DNA of 64,000 nt from Streptomyces broussonetiae (GTDB lineage Bacteria > Actinomycetota > Actinomycetes > Streptomycetales > Streptomycetaceae), in the NCBI RefSeq assembly GCF_009796285.1, contig NZ_CP047020.1:1984001-2048000 (forward strand), in the 5' to 3' direction. This document shows positions 25,876 to 34,309 of the stretch, piece by piece. Within the stretch, counting starts at the first letter, position 1. Every line of letters starts with the position of its first letter. Below the pieces are notes generated by a model. The model saw only the letters and a list, made by a program, of their open reading frames with translations, did not search any database and was not told the origin of the DNA. The position numbers and the translations under genes were made by a program.

Positions 25876-26637
25876 TCAACTCACGCCGGCGTTGAGGAAG
25901 ATGCCGCCGTCCACGACGAGCGTCTGGCCGGTGATCCAGTCGGACTGCGCGGAGGTGAGGAAGGCCGCGGCCCCTCCGATGTCGGAGGGCACGCCGAGTC
26001 GTGCGAGCGGGTAGGCGGCGGCCGCCTCCTCCTCCCGGCCCTCGTACAGGGCCTGCGCGAACTTGGTCTTGACCACGGCCGGGGCGATGGCGTTGACCCG
26101 CACCTTCGGCGCGAACTCGTGCGCGAGCTGCTGGGTCAGGTTGATCATCGCGGCCTTGCTGACGCCGTAGGCGCCGATGAACGGCGAGGGCGCGAGGCCC
26201 GCGACCGAGGCGATGTTGACGATCGCGCCGCCGTTGTCCTTCTGCCAGGCGTGCCAGGTCTTCTGGGCGAAGCCGAGCGCGGAGACCACGTTGGTCTCGA
26301 AGACCTTGCGGGCGACGTTCAGGTCGAGGTCCGCGATGGGCCCGAACACCGGGTTGGTGCCCGCGTTGTTGATCAGGTGGTCGAGGCGGCCGAAGGCCTC
26401 CATGGTGCGCTCGACGGCCTCGGTCTGGTGGCCGAGGTCGTGGGCCTTGCCGGCGACGCCGATGACCCGCTCGGCGCCGAGCTTCTCGACGGCCTCCTTG
26501 AGGGCGTCCTCGCCCCGGCCGGTGATGCACACGCGGTCGCCGCGGGCGACCAGCGCCTCGGCGACGCCGTAGCCGATGCCGCGGCTCGCGCCGGTGACGA
26601 GGGCGACCCTGCCGGACAGCTCCGGGAGTTCAGTCAT
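25876..26637 (-). CDS. SDR-family oxidoreductase
   Basis: The 253-residue classical short-chain dehydrogenase has the cofactor motif TGASRGIGYG, the structural NNAGT motif, and the active-site Tyr-x3-Lys in YGVSKAAMI with the preceding Ser in NIASVAGL. The C-terminal QSDWITGQTLVVDGG is typical. It lies 20 bases after a second SDR gene on the same strand; the two look like an operon pair. The substrate is unknown, probably a 3-oxoacyl thioester or alcohol. Confidence 0.9.
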   Translation of the reverse strand: MTELPELSGRVALVTGASRGIGYGVAEALVARGDRVCITGRGEDALKEAVEKLGAERVIGVAGKAHDLGHQTEAVERTMEAFGRLDHLINNAGTNPVFGPIADLDLNVARKVFETNVVSALGFAQKTWHAWQKDNGGAIVNIASVAGLAPSPFIGAYGVSKAAMINLTQQLAHEFAPKVRVNAIAPAVVKTKFAQALYEGREEEAAAAYPLARLGVPSDIGGAAAFLTSAQSDWITGQTLVVDGGIFLNAGVS

Positions 26638-26657
26638 GTCGGTGTTCCCCAGAATCC

Positions 26658-27419
26658 CTAGTCGAGCGGTCCGCCGGCGACGTACAGCACCTGGCCGGAG
26701 ACAAAGCCGGCGGCCTCGCCGGTGAAGAAGGCGATGGCGTTGGCGATGTCCTCGGGCTCGCCGACGCGCTGCACCGGGATCGCGGTCGCGGCGGCCTTCT
26801 TGAAGTCGTCGAAGTCCATCTTGACGCGGTCGGCGGTGGCCTTGGTCATCTCGGTGGCGATGAAGCCGGGGGCGACGGCGTTGGCGGTGATGCCGAACTT
26901 GCCCAGCTCGATCGCGAGGGTCTTGGTGAAGCCCTGCAGGCCGGCCTTGGCGGCGGAGTAGTTGACCTGGCCGCGGTTGCCGAGCGCCGAGGACGAGGAG
27001 AGGTTGACCACGCGGCCGAAGCCCGCCTCGACCATGTGCTGCTGGACGGCCTTGGTCATCAGGAAGGAGCCGCGCAGGTGCACGTTCATGACGGTGTCCC
27101 AGTCGGAGACGCTCATCTTGAACAGCAGGTTGTCCCGGAGCACGCCCGCGTTGTTGACCAGGATCGTCGGGGCGCCCAGCTCCGCGACGATCCGGGCGAC
27201 GGCCGCCTCGACCTGCGCCTCGTCGGAGACGTCCGCGCCGACCGCGATCGCCTTGCCGCCCGCGGCGGTGATCTTCTCGACCGTGTCCTTGCAGGCGGCC
27301 TCGTCGAGGTCGATCACGGCGACCGCGCGGCCCTCGGCGGCCAGCCGTACGGCGGTGGCTGCGCCGATGCCGCGCGCCGCGCCGGTGACGACCGCGACCC
27401 GCTGTTCAGTGGTGGACAT
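26658..27419 (-). CDS. FabG-like 3-oxoacyl-ACP/CoA reductase
   Basis: The 253-residue SDR has TGAARGIGAATA, VLVNNAGVLRDNLLFKMS, the catalytic VNLSSSSALGNRGQVNYSAAKAG block, and NAVAPGFIATEMTK. The LRDNLLFKM and VNYSAAKAGL signatures are those of FabG-type enzymes reducing 3-oxoacyl groups. GAGGAG lies 5 bases before the ATG at 27419. It is the first gene of the tandem SDR pair. Because the main fatty-acid synthesis genes are not nearby, it probably serves a side pathway such as acyl-CoA metabolism. Confidence 0.9.
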   Translation of the reverse strand: MSTTEQRVAVVTGAARGIGAATAVRLAAEGRAVAVIDLDEAACKDTVEKITAAGGKAIAVGADVSDEAQVEAAVARIVAELGAPTILVNNAGVLRDNLLFKMSVSDWDTVMNVHLRGSFLMTKAVQQHMVEAGFGRVVNLSSSSALGNRGQVNYSAAKAGLQGFTKTLAIELGKFGITANAVAPGFIATEMTKATADRVKMDFDDFKKAAATAIPVQRVGEPEDIANAIAFFTGEAAGFVSGQVLYVAGGPLD

Positions 27420-27566
27420 TGCTTCTCCTCGCCCTTGAGAGAACCTGGCGGGGCTCTCGCCGGGAGAGCCCCTCATGCGGTGAGCGACCGCTTAGTACCT
27501 TCAGCACACGTGACGCTAGAAGCCCTGGCACCCGGTGTCAACGGCACACCCGGCCGGTGTGATCCA

Positions 27567-28016
27567 TTACCTCACCAGGAGGTCGAGCAAGCGCTCCGTC
27601 TCAGCCGCCGGATCGGTGGTCAGACCGGTGTGCACGGGACCGGGCTGGACGACGGTGGAACGGGGCGCGATCAGCCAGCGGAAGCGGCGCCCTGCGTCGT
27701 CACGGGCCGCCTGCCCGGCCTCCTCGCCACCCGCGCAGTGGCGCTCGATCGCCTCGAGCGCGGCCCGGATCCCGACCACGTCGGCCTCCGGATCCAGGGC
27801 CAGCAGCCGGGTCTCGTCCAGGTGGGTGCGGGCACCGACGTAGGCATGGGCGCGGCTGTAGACGAGCACGCCCGCGTTGATGCACTCGCCGCGCTCCACG
27901 CGGGGGACGACCCGCAGCAGCGCGTACTCGAACACGTCCCGGTCGCCGCCCTGGCCGGCCCGGGTGATGTGCCGCTCGACGACATGTCCGGCCATGTGGA
28001 TGTGGGTCTCGCTCAC
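27567..28016 (-). CDS. DUF3037 protein coupled to HipA-like kinase
   Basis: The 149-residue product has the DUF3037 core: FEYALLRVVPRVERGECINAGVLVYSR near residue 30, then CAGGEEAG and RFRWLIAPRSTVVQPGPVHTGLT. Its GTG start overlaps the TGA of the upstream HipA-like gene by 4 bases (GTGA), so translation is coupled. From memory this gene order, HipA-like kinase then DUF3037, recurs in other bacteria. The biochemical role of DUF3037 is unknown to me. The tight coupling suggests the two products act together or in fixed ratio. Confidence 0.85.
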   Translation of the reverse strand: MSETHIHMAGHVVERHITRAGQGGDRDVFEYALLRVVPRVERGECINAGVLVYSRAHAYVGARTHLDETRLLALDPEADVVGIRAALEAIERHCAGGEEAGQAARDDAGRRFRWLIAPRSTVVQPGPVHTGLTTDPAAETERLLDLLVR

Positions 28017-28789
28017 TTGCCCTCCTTCGAGCCGGTGCCGATGCCGGTGATGCGCTCGGCGACGACGGCGGCCCGCGCGAGCAGGGGCCGCGCGTAGGCC
28101 CGGCGCAGTTCGTCCGGGGTGGCGAAGCCGGGCTCGTCGGCGAGCCAGGCTTCGGGGACCTCGGCGGTGACCTCGGCCAGCAGGTCCTCGGTGACCCGGG
28201 GCGCGAGGTCGGCCGCGGCGGCGGTGACGTCCGGGGCGAAACGGGCGAGGGCGTGGTCCGAGGCGTCGTAGGGGCGGGCCGCGGACGCCTCGACGGAGGG
28301 CCAGTTGTGGTGCCAGATCATGGTCGCGCCGTGGTCGATGAGCCACAGCTCGCCGCGGTGCACCAGAAGGTTCGGATTGCGCCAGGAGCGGTCCACGTTG
28401 TTGATCAGCGCGTCGAACCAGACGATCCGGCCGGCCTCCTCGGGGCTCACCGGGAAGGCGAGCGGGTCGTAGCCGAGCGCGCCGGAGAGGAAGTCCATGC
28501 CGAGGTTGGTGCCGCCGCTGGACCTGAGCAGCTCCTGCACCTGCTGCTCGGGCTCGCCGAGTCCGAGGACCGGGTCGAGGCGGAGGGTGGCCAGCCGGGG
28601 CATCCGGAATCCCAGGCGCCGGGCGAGTTCGCCGCACACCACCTCGGCGACCAGGGTCTTGCGGCCCTGTCCGGCGCCGGTGAACTTCATGACATACGTC
28701 CCGAAGTCGTCGGCCTCGACGAGCCCCGGCAGCGAGCCGCCCTCACGCAGCGGCGTGATGTAGCGGGTCGCGGTGACTTCCTTGAGCAT
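28013..28789 (-). CDS. HipA-like kinase-domain protein
   Basis: The 258-residue product covers only the kinase-like core of HipA, shorter than the 440-residue E. coli toxin. The catalytic loop is DALINNVDRSWRNPNLLV (Asp-Arg and Asn-Pro-Asn), and the metal-binding acid is in LWLIDHGATM. An N-terminal nucleotide-binding segment (YVMKFTGAGQGRKTLVAEVVCGELARRLG) supplies the Lys. HipA-type kinases phosphorylate protein targets such as GltX; this short form's target is unknown. No HipB-type DNA-binding antitoxin is adjacent, only the DUF3037 gene. Confidence 0.85.
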   Translation of the reverse strand: MLKEVTATRYITPLREGGSLPGLVEADDFGTYVMKFTGAGQGRKTLVAEVVCGELARRLGFRMPRLATLRLDPVLGLGEPEQQVQELLRSSGGTNLGMDFLSGALGYDPLAFPVSPEEAGRIVWFDALINNVDRSWRNPNLLVHRGELWLIDHGATMIWHHNWPSVEASAARPYDASDHALARFAPDVTAAAADLAPRVTEDLLAEVTAEVPEAWLADEPGFATPDELRRAYARPLLARAAVVAERITGIGTGSKEGK

Positions 28790-28972
28790 CGCCCCAGGTT
28801 ACTGGGGTGGGGCCGGTGCCTTGCGGGATGGGCCGACAGGAGTCCGACAGCTCTGGCTTACAGCCGTCTCATGCCGCGGCGGCAAGGATCTGGGTGCCCG
28901 TCTGAACGGGCGGTGCCCGAGCGCCGTACCCCTGGACGGATCACGAGAAGCTCCGCGGAAGGGAAGCCCCCC

Positions 28973-29530
28973 ATGAGCAGCGCATCGCACCGGCCCTCCC
29001 CCTCTCTCTCGGCTGCGCGCGAGCCAGGAGGCACGGGACCGGCCCGCCGTACCGTCGTGACGGCGGCCGGAGCGGCGGGTCTAGCCGCCGCGCTGACCGC
29101 CTGCGGTTCGGGTGACAACAACGCGTCCGACACCGTCAACTCCGGCTCCGGTGCCTCCGGTTCCTCCGGCTCGACGGGTACCACCGGGTCCGGTGGCTCC
29201 GGCGGCGCCACCGCGTCGAACGGAGCATCGCAGAACGGGGGCGGCGCCGCGCTCGCCAAGACCTCCGACATCCCCGAGGGCGGCGGCAAGATCTTCAAGG
29301 ACCAGGGCGTGGTCGTGACACAGCCGACGGCAGGGCAGTTCAAGGCGTTCTCGGCCAAGTGCACCCACCAGGGGTGCGCGGTGGGCAGCGTGTCGGGCGG
29401 CGTGATCGTCTGCCCGTGTCACAACAGCCACTTCTCCGTCGTGGACGGCAGTGTGAAGCAGGGTCCCGCGACCCAGCCGCTGGCCGCCGAGAAGATCACC
29501 GTCTCCGGTGAGGACATCGCACTGGCCTGA
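28973..29530 (+). CDS. Rieske 2Fe-2S lipoprotein with Tat-type signal
   Basis: The 185-residue product has a twin-Arg signal (ARRTVVTAAGAAGLAAALTACG) that also ends in a lipobox, so it is probably Tat-exported and lipid-anchored. A Ser/Gly linker of about 45 residues follows. The Rieske domain has both cluster motifs, CTHQGC and CPCHNSHF, giving two Cys and two His ligands. It could pass electrons to an extracytoplasmic oxidoreductase or serve as a small electron carrier. GGAAGGGAAG precedes the ATG. It is divergent from the HipA-like gene and convergent with the next gene. Confidence 0.88.
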   Translation: MSSASHRPSPSLSAAREPGGTGPARRTVVTAAGAAGLAAALTACGSGDNNASDTVNSGSGASGSSGSTGTTGSGGSGGATASNGASQNGGGAALAKTSDIPEGGGKIFKDQGVVVTQPTAGQFKAFSAKCTHQGCAVGSVSGGVIVCPCHNSHFSVVDGSVKQGPATQPLAAEKITVSGEDIALA

Positions 29531-29536
29531 GCCGCC

Positions 29537-30187
29537 TCAGTCGCGCCCGCGCGGACGCGTGAGGCAGCCGAGCACCTCGTCGGTGGTCGCGACCGTGGCG
29601 ACCAGCGCGAGGGTGTGGCGGATCATCGCGGGGGTGTAGTCGGCGGGCACCCCCGCGATGGCGTCGGCCGGGACCACGGCGGTGTAGCCGAGGTTGACGG
29701 CGTCGAACACCGCGTTGGGTATCGCCACGTTGGCGGAGACCCCGGTGACGATCAGCGTGCGGCAGCCCAGATTGCGCAGCAGGGCGTCGACGCCGGTGCC
29801 GTGGATCGGGGACAGCCCGTGCAGCCGCCGTACCACGAGGTCCTCCTCGGCGACCTCGATCGGCGGGGCGACGCGGACGGCGGTGCTGCCGGCCAGCTGC
29901 CGTACCGGGAGCCGTTCGGCGGCCCGGAACAGGCGGGCGTTGCGGCTCGCGCCCCGGCCGTCCGGACGGCGCTCGGCGATCGCGTGGATCACCTGGACCC
30001 CGCTCCCGTGTGCGGCGCAGACCAGCCGGGCGACATTGCGCAGGGCACCGGAGGAGCGGGCCGCGCGGGCGAGTTCGGGCAGCGCGCTGTCCGGGCCGAC
30101 GACCCCCTGCTGGCACTCCACGGTGAGCAGGACGGTGCTCGCGGGGTCGAGGAGTTCGCTGAGCTGTGCATGCGACGGCATACCCAT
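29537..30187 (-). CDS. Isochorismatase-fold protein lacking the catalytic triad
   Basis: The 216-residue product follows the cysteine hydrolase fold: LLTVECQQGVVGPDS at the first strand, DLVVRRLHGLSPIHGTGVDALLRNLG in the middle, and TLIVTGVSANVAIPNAVFDAVNLGY at the nucleophile position. In active members these hold Asp, Lys and Cys; here I read Glu, Arg and Ala. The protein may therefore bind a ligand without hydrolysing it, or use a different mechanism. The gene is divergent from a pyridoxamine-oxidase-like gene, with a palindrome between them. Confidence 0.8.
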   Translation of the reverse strand: MGMPSHAQLSELLDPASTVLLTVECQQGVVGPDSALPELARAARSSGALRNVARLVCAAHGSGVQVIHAIAERRPDGRGASRNARLFRAAERLPVRQLAGSTAVRVAPPIEVAEEDLVVRRLHGLSPIHGTGVDALLRNLGCRTLIVTGVSANVAIPNAVFDAVNLGYTAVVPADAIAGVPADYTPAMIRHTLALVATVATTDEVLGCLTRPRGRD

Positions 30188-30194
30188 TTCCTTT

Positions 30195-30211
30195 TCTGAC
30201 GAGATGTCAGA
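30195..30211. promoter_or_regulatory. Operator-like palindrome TCTGAC-N5-GTCAGA
   Basis: A perfect 6-bp inverted repeat with a 5-base spacer lies in the divergent gap, 8 bases upstream of the isochorismatase-fold start codon. No regulator gene is adjacent. Confidence 0.4.
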
Positions 30212-30264
30212 GGATCACGGGACACGATAGTTCGCCGACACCACGTGGGAGAAGAGGGGGCCGC

Positions 30265-30735
30265 ATGACCGTGACCGAGCAGCGCCGGGGCAGAAAGATC
30301 ATGATGACGCCCGGTGAGCTGGACGCGTTCCTGACCACGCAGCGCACCTGCCGGGTGGCGACCGTCTCGGCGGACGGCGCACCACACGTCAGCGCGCTGT
30401 GGTTCGCCTGGGACGGCACCTCGCTGTGGCTGTACTCGGTGGTGCGCAGCAGGCGTTGGGCGCAGCTGCGCCGCGATCCGCGGGTGGCGGTCGTGGTCGA
30501 CTCGGGCGAGGAGTACGACCAGTTGTGCGGGGTCGAGCTGTCCGGCCGGGTGGAGTTCGTGGGCGAGGTACCGCGCACCGGTGAGCTGTGCGCCGAACTC
30601 GACACGGCCGAGACGCTGTTCGCACGGAAGAACTTCGGCCTGGACGAGATGCCCCACGACGGCCGGCACGCCTGGGCACGGCTCACCCCGGAGAAGACCG
30701 TGTCCTGGGACTTCCGCAAGCTGGGCGGCGCGTAG
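30265..30735 (+). CDS. Pyridoxamine-5'-phosphate-oxidase-like flavin/F420 protein
   Basis: The 156-residue split-barrel protein has the PPOX pattern: LTTQRTCRVATVSADGAPHVSALWFAWDG, then LWLYSVVRSRRWAQLRRDPRVAVVVDSG and ELSGRVEFVGEVPR. Actinobacterial members often bind F420 or FMN and reduce small molecules; the cofactor here is not settled. GAGGGG lies before the ATG at 30265. The gene is convergent with the LysR gene. Confidence 0.85.
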   Translation: MTVTEQRRGRKIMMTPGELDAFLTTQRTCRVATVSADGAPHVSALWFAWDGTSLWLYSVVRSRRWAQLRRDPRVAVVVDSGEEYDQLCGVELSGRVEFVGEVPRTGELCAELDTAETLFARKNFGLDEMPHDGRHAWARLTPEKTVSWDFRKLGGA

Positions 30736-30738
30736 GGC

Positions 30739-31641
30739 TCAGTCCAGCGACCGTGCCGCCGTGCGCAGGGCCTCGACGGCCGCGCGGATCGAGGGCCTGC
30801 GGTCGGCGTCCGCCCGCCAGACGACGTACACATGACGGCGGGCGCGCTGGCTGAGCGGGATCATGACCACGCCCTCGGGCACCGGGTGGCGGCCCAGCAG
30901 CGGGGCGATGCACACACCCAACCCGGAGGCGACCAGGCCGAGTTGGGTGTGGGTCTCGCTGGCGCGGTGGCCGACGATCGGCTCGATGCCCTTGGACCGC
31001 AGCGTGAACATGAGCCACTCGTGGCAGAACTCGCCCTCGCCCCAGGTGATCCACTCGTCCTCGGCGAACTCGGTGAGGTCCACCTCGTCCCGGTCGGCCA
31101 GCCGGTGCCCGGCGGGCAGGGCGACATCGGCCGGGTCGTCCAGCAGGGGTGCCTTGACCAGGCCGTCGGGCACCGGCATCGGCTTGTTGTACCAGTCCAG
31201 GACCACCGCGAGATCGAGGTCGCCGCGGACGACCCCGGCGATGCCCTGCTCCGGCTCCAGCTCGCTGGAGCGCACGCGCAGCCCCGGGTGCCGGCCGCGC
31301 AGCGCGCCGAGCGCGGCCGGGAAGAGCCCGCGGGCGGCGGTCGGGAAGGCCGCCAGCCGCAGTTCGCCCACGACCTGCCCGCGGTGCGCCTCCAGGTCGG
31401 ACTCGGCGAGTTCGACCTGGGAGAGGATCCGCGCCGCGTGCTCCGACAACAGCCGGCCGGCGTCCGTCAGCCGTACGCCCCGGCCGTTCTTGGCGAGGAG
31501 TTGCTGGCCGATCTCCCGCTCGAGCTTGCCCAGCTGCTGGGAGACGGCGGACGTGGTCACATGCAGCGCGTCCGCGGCGCCGCTGACCGAGCCGTGCCGG
31601 GCGAGGGCGTCCAGGGTGCGCAGGCGCTCCAGGTTCAACAT
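30739..31641 (-). CDS. LysR-family transcriptional regulator
   Basis: The 300-residue product opens with the LysR helix-turn-helix (LRTLDALARHGSVSGAADALHVTTSAVSQQLGKLERE). The substrate-binding region follows (GELRLAAFPTAARGLFPAALGALR, ASETHTQLGLVASGLGVCIAPLLG). It is divergent from the EamA transporter at 31716 across 74 bases, the usual layout when a LysR protein controls an exporter. The effector is unknown. Confidence 0.9.
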   Translation of the reverse strand: MLNLERLRTLDALARHGSVSGAADALHVTTSAVSQQLGKLEREIGQQLLAKNGRGVRLTDAGRLLSEHAARILSQVELAESDLEAHRGQVVGELRLAAFPTAARGLFPAALGALRGRHPGLRVRSSELEPEQGIAGVVRGDLDLAVVLDWYNKPMPVPDGLVKAPLLDDPADVALPAGHRLADRDEVDLTEFAEDEWITWGEGEFCHEWLMFTLRSKGIEPIVGHRASETHTQLGLVASGLGVCIAPLLGRHPVPEGVVMIPLSQRARRHVYVVWRADADRRPSIRAAVEALRTAARSLD

Positions 31642-31715
31642 GTAAGCAATTCTACGAGGTACCATGCGAGAAAACTCGATTGTCCTACGACATTGTTTTC
31701 AGCATCGTTGAGGTC

Positions 31716-32660
31716 ATGAGCACGGTCGCCACTCCCCGGACCCAGTCCCCCACCCCCGCCCCCGCCCCCGCCCGCCCCCGGGCCCGCCTCGACTGGCGGC
31801 TCCGCTTCGGCGCACTGTCGCTGATCTGGGGCTTCAGCTTCCTGTTGATCAAGGTGGGCACGGACGGATACGCGCCCTTCCAGGTCACCCTCGGGCGCCT
31901 GGTGTTCGGTACGGCGGTACTGGCCGCCGCGATGGCGGTCAAACGGGAGCGGCTGCCGCGCGGGGCCCGGCTGTGGGGGCACATGGCCGTCGCCGCGTTC
32001 TTCCTGAACGCCCTGCCGTTCTCGCTCTTCGCCTACTCCGAGCTGACGATCCCGTCCACGCTGGCCGGCATCTGCAACGCCACCTCTCCTCTGTGGGGCA
32101 TGGCCCTGTCGCTGGTCGCCCTGTCCGAGGACCGGCCGACCAGGGTCCGCGTGGCCGGACTCGGCCTCGGCTTCCTCGGGGTGCTGACCGTGCTGGGCGT
32201 GTGGCAGGGCTTCCACGGGCTGGACGCCACGGGTACGGCGATGGCGCTGCTGGCTTCGCTGAGCTATCCGGTGGGGTGGATCTACGTCCGCCGCACGCTC
32301 GCCGGGTCGGGCAACTCCCATCTGTCGATGACCGGGGCACAGTTGCTGCTGGCGTCGCTGCAACTGGCCGTTGTGACACCGCTGTTCGCCGGGTTCCCTT
32401 CCCATTTCTCGCCGGTGCCGCTGCTGGCGATCGCCGCGCTCGGGGCACTGGGGACCGGGCTCGCGGTGCTGATCCAGTACGGGCTGGTCGCGGAGGTCGG
32501 TCCGACGACCGCACAGATGGTCACGTACTTCATCCCGGTCATCGCCACCGCCGCCGGCGTGGCGATCCTCGGGGAGTCGCTGCGCTGGACCACACCGGTG
32601 GGAGCAGTGATCGTGCTGGCCGGAGCCGCACTGACACAGGCGCGACGCAAGGCCGCGTAG
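31716..32660 (+). CDS. EamA/DMT-family transporter
   Basis: The 314-residue membrane protein has ten hydrophobic segments in two EamA repeats (beginning LSLIWGFSFLLIKVGTDGY and LLASLSYPVGWIYVRRTLAG). Conserved motifs include TIPSTLAGICNATSPLWGM and GPTTAQMVTYFIPVIATAAG. DMT transporters usually export amino acids or metabolites. The first 24 residues are Pro-rich and cytoplasmic. The gene is divergent from the LysR gene, its likely regulator. After it, 32661-32885 is a 225-bp gap with no supported gene. Confidence 0.9.
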   Translation: MSTVATPRTQSPTPAPAPARPRARLDWRLRFGALSLIWGFSFLLIKVGTDGYAPFQVTLGRLVFGTAVLAAAMAVKRERLPRGARLWGHMAVAAFFLNALPFSLFAYSELTIPSTLAGICNATSPLWGMALSLVALSEDRPTRVRVAGLGLGFLGVLTVLGVWQGFHGLDATGTAMALLASLSYPVGWIYVRRTLAGSGNSHLSMTGAQLLLASLQLAVVTPLFAGFPSHFSPVPLLAIAALGALGTGLAVLIQYGLVAEVGPTTAQMVTYFIPVIATAAGVAILGESLRWTTPVGAVIVLAGAALTQARRKAA

Positions 32661-32885
32661 CGCTCACGCGGCGCCGCCCCGGGTGCAGCGGAAGGGCCGC
32701 ACGGTACTCACCTCGCGCCGGCAAGGCACGGCCCATGACCCCGCGGCACCCACCCGACGCGCACGCAAGGGCAGCGCATGGCCCCGTCGCCCTCACCCGG
32801 CCTCACGCAGGTGAAGGGGACGGCCGCGCGGCGGCCGCGGCGGCACCGTGCATCGATGCAATCCCGCACTGCTCGACGGTGGCTC

Positions 32886-34226
32886 TCAGCCATAGACGCG
32901 AGCCGGTGACGGCCGCACTGCCGCCGCCACCGCCTCGGCCAGGGGGCCGACGTCCTGCTCGGTGAGCAGGGAGACCGTGATGCGGATCGCCGGGGGGCTG
33001 TTCAGGCGGAAACGGGCGCCCGGGGCGACCGCCCAGCCCGACTGGACGAGGCGGGCCACCGCGCCCGTCTCGTCGGGGACCGGGATCCAGACATTCATAC
33101 CGCTGCGGCCATGGCCGACGACCCCGCGCTCCGCCAGAGCCTCGAGCAGCGCGTCCCGGCGCGCCCCGTACGACCGCGCCACCGCCGCCCGGTCCACCGC
33201 GCCCTCCCGCCACAGCCCCGCCACAGTCCGTTGCAGCAACAGGCTCACCCAGCCCGGCCCCAGACTCTGCCGGCCGCGCACCCGGTCGACGGTGACCGGG
33301 TCGCCGGTGAGGACGGCCACGCGCAGGTCGGGGCCGTAGGCCTTGGAGACGGAGCGGACCACGGCCCAGTGGTGCGTGACCCCCGCCAGGGGATGCAGCG
33401 GGAGGTCGACGATGCCGTGGCCGTGGTCGTCCTCGATCAGCAGGGTCCCGGGATGGTCGCGCAGGACCGCGCGCAGGGCACGCGCGCGCGTCGCGCTCAC
33501 CGAGGCCCCGGTCGGGTTCTGGGCGCGGTCGGTGACGATCAGGGCCCGGGCCCCGGCCTCCAGGGCGCGGCGCAGGCCGTCCACGTGTGGCCCGTCGTCG
33601 TCCACGCCCACCGGGAGCGTGCGCAGGCCCAGCGCGGGGACCAGGTCGAGCACGCTGCCCCAGCCGGGGTCCTCGACGGCCACGGCGTCGCCCGGCCTGA
33701 GATGTGCGGTGAGGACGCGCTCGATGGCGTCGAGGGAGCCGGACGTCACGGCCAGCGGGCCCGCGGGGACGCCGTCGGCGTCGAGGTCGGCGCGGGCCAG
33801 GCGGACAAGGTCCGCGTCGACGGGGTCGTCGCCGTAGCGGACGGGCCGCCGCTCGCCCTCCTCCGCCGCCGCGGCGAGGACCGGCGCGAGCGGGGGCAGC
33901 AGGGCCGGATCGGGGTTGCCGGTCGCCAGGTCGCGGCCTCCCACCGGGATCTCCACGCGCAGTTCCTCACGCGCGGTGGTCGCCGGCTTGGACCGGACAC
34001 GGCTGCCCCGGCGGCCGGCCGTCTCGATCACCCCGCGCTCGCGCAGGGTGCGATAGGCAGCCGCGACCGTGTTGGGGTTCACCCCCAGCCGGACCGCCAA
34101 CTCCCGCATGGGGGGCAGGGATTGCCCCGGCTGCAGCTCACCCGCGCCGACCGCGCGCTCGACGCTGGCCGCGATCTCTGCTGCACCGCGCCCTTCGATG
34201 GGATACTCTCCTAGCACAAAAGACAT
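32886..34226 (-). CDS. MocR-type GntR/aminotransferase-fold regulator
   Basis: The 446-residue product has an N-terminal GntR winged helix (about residues 10-75: LPPMRELAVRLGVNPNTVAAAYRTLRERGVIET). A PLP-dependent class I aminotransferase-like domain fills the rest. The PLP-binding region has AVEDPGWGSVLD, TDRAQNPTG and the Lys in RSVSKAYGPDLRVAV. MocR proteins sense PLP or PLP adducts and often regulate vitamin B6 or amino-acid genes. It is divergent from a PPOX-family flavoprotein gene, with a perfect palindrome between them, so it probably regulates that gene and itself. Confidence 0.92.
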   Translation of the reverse strand: MSFVLGEYPIEGRGAAEIAASVERAVGAGELQPGQSLPPMRELAVRLGVNPNTVAAAYRTLRERGVIETAGRRGSRVRSKPATTAREELRVEIPVGGRDLATGNPDPALLPPLAPVLAAAAEEGERRPVRYGDDPVDADLVRLARADLDADGVPAGPLAVTSGSLDAIERVLTAHLRPGDAVAVEDPGWGSVLDLVPALGLRTLPVGVDDDGPHVDGLRRALEAGARALIVTDRAQNPTGASVSATRARALRAVLRDHPGTLLIEDDHGHGIVDLPLHPLAGVTHHWAVVRSVSKAYGPDLRVAVLTGDPVTVDRVRGRQSLGPGWVSLLLQRTVAGLWREGAVDRAAVARSYGARRDALLEALAERGVVGHGRSGMNVWIPVPDETGAVARLVQSGWAVAPGARFRLNSPPAIRITVSLLTEQDVGPLAEAVAAAVRPSPARVYG

Positions 34227-34228
34227 TA

Positions 34229-34240
34229 TGCACTAGTGCA
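34229..34240. promoter_or_regulatory. Perfect palindrome TGCACTAGTGCA, likely MocR operator
   Basis: The 12-bp palindrome lies 2 bases upstream of the MocR start codon and about 70 bp before the PPOX gene. A direct repeat GTCATTGC occurs twice (about 34273-34290) nearer the PPOX gene. MocR regulators often bind direct repeats plus a palindromic region between divergent genes. Confidence 0.6.
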
Positions 34241-34309
34241 ATGCACCCTCGCGACACGGCTCACTGTTGCTGGTCATTGCAAGTCATTGCTCGCCATGGA
34301 GGGACCGTC

